Positions 6,562 to 9,321 of a stretch of DNA of 9,321 nucleotides are shown here, in pieces. Position numbers and translations under genes: made by a program. The notes beneath the pieces are model-generated. The model was given only the letters and a program-made list of their open reading frames with translations, did not search any database and was not told the DNA's origin. Every line of letters begins with the position of its first letter. The first letter of the stretch is position 1. The stretch is from Candidatus Hodarchaeota archaeon (lineage in GTDB: Archaea > Asgardarchaeota > Heimdallarchaeia > Hodarchaeales > Hodarchaeaceae), in contig JAEOTU010000303.1 of the NCBI GenBank assembly GCA_016839665.1, positions 1-9,321 of the forward strand, given 5' to 3'.

Positions 6562-6768
6562 ATAACGAAAAAAAAGCAAAAAAAAATATCTGATCCTATT
6601 TATACCGATATTCTCGCTTTTCAACGTATTGGTGGTTCATCATCAAAAATTGCTGCTTCAATGACAAAAACAGTTGTTGATTCATTACTTAGACAGATTA
6701 AGAAAGAAAATCCTGATGCAAACGAAAAGGAACTCCTTAAACAACTTCGTACTGTCCTTTTTATGTAA
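6562..6768 (+). CDS. Small helical partner protein upstream of the nucleotidyltransferase; start obscured or frameshifted
   Basis: The frame from 6562 to TAA at 6766-6768 (68 codons) is clearly protein-like: SDPIYTDILAFQRIGG, then SKIAASMTKTVVDSLLRQI, then KKENPDANEKELLKQLRTV. Its layout (SxxxxxSMTKTVxDxxxxxIxxxNPDANExE) resembles the small proteins often encoded directly upstream of standalone nucleotidyltransferases of this type, an association given from memory. No ATG, GTG or TTG occurs in frame before ATG 6661, which would remove half the protein. A GTG at 6555 begins a suitable N-terminus (MINNEKKAKK) but is one base out of frame. The frames join if one A of the nine-A run at 6578-6586 is skipped or is an assembly error. 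The next gene starts 19 bases after this stop, so the pair is probably one operon. The role as antitoxin or cofactor is inferred. Confidence 0.6.
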   Translation: MTKKKQKKISDPIYTDILAFQRIGGSSSKIAASMTKTVVDSLLRQIKKENPDANEKELLKQLRTVLFM

Positions 6769-6775
6769 ATTACTT

Positions 6776-6780
6776 GAGGA
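6776..6780 (+). promoter_or_regulatory. Shine-Dalgarno GAGGA deciding the nucleotidyltransferase start
   Basis: GAGGA stands seven bases before TTG at 6788. The longer frame back to ATG 6674 overlaps the upstream small protein out of frame and adds 38 residues without family character, so TTG 6788 is preferred. Confidence 0.65.
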
Positions 6781-6787
6781 AACTGAA

Positions 6788-7378
6788 TTGACAATCAATA
6801 CTGATTATGAGGAATTCTTTAAAAAAGTCGTTGAATGCTTAAAAACCTCAAAAATCACTTATGTTATCGTAGGTGGAATTTCAGTAGTAAAATATGGAAA
6901 ACCCCGTCTTACAGTAGATATAGACGTTATTATTGAAAAACATGATGAAAAAATCAAGCAATTGAGTGAATGTTTAAGAAATAATGATTTTGATTATGGG
7001 ATTGACGATATCAACATTGCCCTCGAAGAAGAATCACTTGCCACAATATTACATAAAAATTTTCCCTATAAACTTGATATTCAAGGAGTATACAATGAAA
7101 TTTCCAGGAATACATTGAAAAACCGGGTCTATCAAGATGTTTTCGAGACTGAAGATACTACGGCTTTTCTCCAAACACCTGAAGATCTTATAGTCTCAAA
7201 GTTAGACTATGCTGGAGGTCAAACAGATAGAAACCAGGATTTTGAAGATGCAAAAAGTGTCTTACTACGGCAATTCAAACATCTCAACATGCAATACTTG
7301 AAAGATCGTGCAATTAAGACTGGATTAAAACTTGATTTAGAGATTTTACTACAAAAAGTAAATAATCGAATTAAGTAA
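6788..7378 (+). CDS. Standalone DxD nucleotidyltransferase (AbiEii/DUF6036-like), possible toxin-like enzyme
   Basis: 196 residues from TTG 6788. An N-terminal helix (YEEFFKKVVECLKTS) is followed by the nucleotidyltransferase core: YVIVGGISVVKYGKPRLTVD with the GG pair at 29-30 and the metal-binding DID at 44-46; a probable third carboxylate D97 (YKLDIQG); and the C-terminal signature TPEDLIVSKLDYAGG (130-144) with R148, D151 and D154 in the following RNQDFEDA. These residues are what standalone minimal nucleotidyltransferases of the AbiEii/DUF6036 type carry, so the enzyme looks complete. Known relatives transfer nucleotides to tRNA or protein targets, some as toxins; the target here is unknown. 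It follows the small helical protein after 19 bases. The toxin-antitoxin role is an inference; a housekeeping or defence role is possible. Confidence 0.8.
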   Translation: MTINTDYEEFFKKVVECLKTSKITYVIVGGISVVKYGKPRLTVDIDVIIEKHDEKIKQLSECLRNNDFDYGIDDINIALEEESLATILHKNFPYKLDIQGVYNEISRNTLKNRVYQDVFETEDTTAFLQTPEDLIVSKLDYAGGQTDRNQDFEDAKSVLLRQFKHLNMQYLKDRAIKTGLKLDLEILLQKVNNRIK

Positions 7379-7409
7379 CTATTCTGTTTGTTCTACTCAT
7401 CAATTATTC

Positions 7410-7417
7410 TTTATATC
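7410..7417 (+). promoter_or_regulatory. TATA-like box for the membrane protein gene
   Basis: TTTATATC lies about 55-60 bases before the TTG at 7470. A start site near 7438 would leave a leader of roughly 30 bases that includes the Shine-Dalgarno at 7456-7460. Confidence 0.4.
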
Positions 7418-7455
7418 CACAAACAATTTCTCTTTACAGAAAATAAAAATTTACT

Positions 7456-7460
7456 CGGAG
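7456..7460 (+). promoter_or_regulatory. Shine-Dalgarno CGGAG for the TTG-started membrane protein
   Basis: CGGAG precedes TTG 7470 by nine bases and supports the unusual start codon. Confidence 0.5.
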
Positions 7461-7469
7461 TTTCTTATT

Positions 7470-8054
7470 TTGGCACGAACATCAAGCATTGTAGGGACGA
7501 CGATAGCAATTGTTGGATTTTTATTGCCAGCATTCCTTCTTTTTTGGACAGGTAGCGAATCCGTCGTGATGATCTTAGCTGCGGGTTATTTCTTCCTGTG
7601 GGGCTATTATGACATTGATTTCGGTTGGTTGGGATCTGTCAATGGTTCTGGACTCCATCTGTTTAATTTTAATTGGTACTTAGATCCTGCTCCGAATAAT
7701 ATTTCTCAAGGCTCAGAGCTCATTGATACCTACTTAAATGGACTAGCCATTTCAATCTACCCTGGGAATTTTGGCCATACTGAACTTGACCTATCTGGAA
7801 TGATTTTCGGTCTCTCACTTCTCATCATTATAGTAGGTATTATTATTGGTCTTTTAAAAAGAGATACACCAAAAATTTCTGGGTTATTGTATGTTATCGG
7901 GGGTGTTGTAGCCATTGTTGCATTACTACTTATATGGGATAACGCCACTAGTTTAACTTTTATCGGTGGGGGTGTTGAAGACAATTTCCTGCCAATTCCC
8001 TTCGGATCATTACTCGTTCTCGGAGCAGGTGTGTGGAATCTCGTAAAGGCTTAA
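7470..8054 (+). CDS. Five-helix membrane protein of unknown function
   Basis: 194 residues, TTG start. Predicted membrane segments at about 6-27, 30-47, 108-128, 136-155 and 170-190. Between the second and third segments is a polar, aromatic loop (about 49-107) that begins DIDFGWLGSVNGSGLHLF and contains NWYLDPAPNNIS. With a first helix starting close to the N-terminus, this loop is probably outside. KRD (about 129-131) after the third helix fits a cytoplasmic turn. No catalytic or transport motif is visible and I do not recognise the family. It has its own TATA-like box and ribosome-binding site, so it is probably transcribed separately from the nucleotidyltransferase module 91 bases upstream. 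Confidence 0.8.
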   Translation: MARTSSIVGTTIAIVGFLLPAFLLFWTGSESVVMILAAGYFFLWGYYDIDFGWLGSVNGSGLHLFNFNWYLDPAPNNISQGSELIDTYLNGLAISIYPGNFGHTELDLSGMIFGLSLLIIIVGIIIGLLKRDTPKISGLLYVIGGVVAIVALLLIWDNATSLTFIGGGVEDNFLPIPFGSLLVLGAGVWNLVKA

Positions 8055-8124
8055 AGAACTTCTTAATAAGAACCAAACATTAGGCATTTTCTACTCAGTT
8101 TTCTTCAGAAAGTAACACATAGAT

Positions 8125-8142
8125 AACATCTGATGTTTTTTT
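8125..8142 (+). terminator. Palindrome followed by T tract, probable terminator of the membrane protein gene
   Basis: AACATC-T-GATGTT is a perfect 6+1+6 palindrome running directly into a T tract (last base 8142), about 70 bases after the stop at 8054. The stem is short and AT-rich, but archaeal termination needs mainly the T run. Confidence 0.4.
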
Positions 8143-8194
8143 ATTAAGACTCTAGAGTAAAACATCTAATTAAACTCAATGGACTTGAGAAAAA

Positions 8195-8446
8195 ATGAGT
8201 GACCAGTTTTCTTTAGAAAGACAATCTTCAAAAAAAGGCCTTGAAGTCATTTCACTTGGCTTTTTCACAGGTAATACCTTCTATCCAACTATGGCTTATG
8301 AAGTGTTCGAAATTCTTGTCACAGAAGCCCATTTTACAATTCAAGACGAATCTGGCAGGTCGTTTTCCCTAGAGGAATTTAAGGATAAGATCAACAATAC
8401 TTTCAGTAACCATCCACCTGTTATTTCGCTTAATGCAATCGCTTGA
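8195..8446 (+). CDS. Small hypothetical protein, 83 residues
   Basis: The start is ATG 8195, as TGA closes the frame three codons earlier. It has only a weak TGAG upstream. The protein reads MSDQFSLERQSSKKG, then a mixed hydrophobic stretch (LEVISLGFFTGNTFYPTM, YEVFEILVTEAHFTI) and an amphipathic helix (FSLEEFKDKINNTF). It is soluble-looking, with no metal or nucleotide motif. It has no recognised relatives and no operon partner. Coding character is moderate; it may be a small stand-alone protein or a truncated piece. Confidence 0.5.
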   Translation: MSDQFSLERQSSKKGLEVISLGFFTGNTFYPTMAYEVFEILVTEAHFTIQDESGRSFSLEEFKDKINNTFSNHPPVISLNAIA

Positions 8447-8984
8447 CAAATACATTTTGAAATTCTTTCAGTATAATAGTGGATCCGACCATCAACACAA
8501 TTCTAATCTCGAGTGTCACCCTCCGTTCGTCTTCAATAACCTTGAAAGAAGACAGAACGAGTCGCGAGGAAGGTCTAATGACCATTATTACTAGCAGGCC
8601 CAATACGACTTTTGATGACCGACTAGCTGCTCCATATTTCTGTCTTTCACATAACATATTCCTTACGGAGTATTTAAAGATAGCTATTTAGGCTATCAAG
8701 GAGTTGAGAAAAAGTTAGATGAATTCTTTAATTTGACGCGAAGTTGATAGAAAAATATTGCAAGCAAAAGGTATGAACCAAGCGTTAAGCGTTAATTTTT
8801 GATCTTAATTTGGATATCTCTTAAGTTGTTAACAATCTATGTAAGATGAGATTTTTATACCTATATTAATAGAGTTAATTGTTTTAGTGTGAATTCCAAC
8901 TCTTTAGTTAAATTAAGGAAGAGATGTCAGTTTTATATCTTTTAAATGAGCAGCAATACATAGAAACCAATAGAAAGGTTATGA
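8447..8984. other. Gene-poor stretch with a GC-richer island
   Basis: About 540 bases without a gene I can support. Bases 8475-8640 are visibly richer in G and C than the AT-rich flanks. They carry overlapping ORFs on both strands (a 70-codon GTG frame 8479-8691 on +, a 75-codon frame 8657-8430 on -), neither with a good ribosome-binding site or recognisable domain. Near 8646-8738 a short frame (HIPYGVFKDSYLGYQG, then VEKKLDEFFNLTRS and a stop) reads like the decayed tail of a gene. A TATA-like TTTTTATAC at 8852-8860 precedes the next gene. Confidence 0.5.
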
Positions 8985-9019
8985 ATGAAGATGCCTTCAT
9001 CCTTGACAATCTGTACTAA
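8924..9019 (+). CDS. Possible 31-residue leader or small ORF overlapping the next gene
   Basis: ATG 8924 has AAGGA four bases upstream and opens a frame MSVLYLLNEQQYIETNRKVM...ILDNLY ending at TAA 9017-9019. It overlaps the beginning of the following gene by about 35 bases in another frame. It could be a leader peptide coupled to the next gene, the 5' part of that gene separated by a frameshift, or chance. Low confidence. Confidence 0.25.
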   Translation: MSVLYLLNEQQYIETNRKVMNEDAFILDNLY

Positions 9020-9321
9020 ATGTAAAATTCCCCCGCAAATAACATCTGAGGTTATCCAGAATACTTGGGACTACCTGTTAAGCCAATCTTACTCAGATAC
9101 TGAAACAAGCACGGAAACCCATGAACAACAGATTATAATACGAAAAAATGAATGTATATTCAGTCTAACTGTGCAATTATGGCCATTGATTGCAACAGAA
9201 CAATGGACAACTCCATTTGGCTCTCATTCAATTACTTTTAGTACCAATCGGGAGGTCTTTGAATCTTTAGATAAATGGTATAGAATTCTCAAACAGAATG
9301 ACAAAATCCTCATTCTTGATG
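8985..9321 (+). CDS. Unrecognised protein, N-terminal part, cut by window end
   Basis: The frame is open from ATG 8985 (or ATG 8991) through the last base, at least 112 codons. AAGGT at 8975-8979 lies five bases before ATG 8985; TGA at 8982-8984 closes the frame just upstream. The protein begins MKMPSSLTICTKCKIPP, with a CxxC pair that could be half of a zinc knuckle. It continues with a helical and polar region (SEVIQNTWDYLLSQSYSD) and a mixed region with several Trp (LTVQLWPLI, WTTPFG, DKWYRILKQ). The composition is clearly protein-like. No family recognised; the second metal-binding pair, if any, would lie beyond the window. Confidence 0.6.
   Translation, partial: MKMPSSLTICTKCKIPPQITSEVIQNTWDYLLSQSYSDTETSTETHEQQIIIRKNECIFSLTVQLWPLIATEQWTTPFGSHSITFSTNREVFESLDKWYRILKQNDKILILD

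Noticed and set aside
8555..8575. GAGGAAGGTC resembling a conserved part of RNase P RNA
   Set aside because: The other conserved RNase P blocks and the expected pairing partners are absent nearby, so the match is best explained by chance.
9041..9056. Inverted repeat ATAAC...GTTAT as an operator
   Set aside because: Short, AT-rich and inside a coding region; expected by chance in this composition.

Overview
The window looks archaeal, and most likely Asgard (Heimdall-like). The evidence is AT-rich spacers with TATA-like boxes, Shine-Dalgarno sites paired with TTG starts, and surface proteins of the archaeal type: signal peptide, ectodomain, linker that is usually Thr-rich, one C-terminal membrane helix and a basic tail. 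The lineage is an inference from protein style; there is no rRNA or other marker gene here.

Layout. (1) 1-333, + strand: the C-terminal part of a probable winged-helix regulator, probably cut by the window start. (2) 396-6235, - strand: three secreted or membrane-anchored proteins. These are a very large NosD-type beta-helix surface protein (4268..396), a lipase-like alpha/beta hydrolase with Cys instead of Ser in its nucleophile elbow (5542..4646), and a short two-repeat beta-propeller-like surface protein (6235..5567). The last two form an operon. (3) 6207-6434, - strand: a 5'-truncated gene fragment with a three-Cys motif. (4) 6555-7378, + strand: a two-gene module of a small helical protein with no usable in-frame start, followed by a DxD nucleotidyltransferase; it resembles nucleotidyltransferase pairs that include toxin-antitoxin-like systems. 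(5) 7470-8054: a five-helix membrane protein. (6) 8195-8446: a small orphan ORF. (7) 8447-8984: a gene-poor stretch with a GC-richer island. (8) 8985-9321: the start of an unrecognised gene cut by the window end.

The most unusual structure is a short direct repeat present four times on the + strand (about 301-357, 4443-4495, 4582-4618, 6425-6471). It corresponds to the last codons, stop and trailer of the regulator gene at 1-333. Its copies flank the surface-protein genes like boundaries between cassettes, and the last copy sits exactly where a neighbouring gene is truncated. This is the pattern left by repeated insertion or duplication at the 3' end of a gene. No integrase or transposase is visible, so the mechanism is open.

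Together the - strand genes would build an envelope or surface layer (adhesin-like beta-helix, secreted hydrolase, propeller-like protein). The + strand genes downstream of the last repeat look like an unrelated chromosomal neighbourhood.
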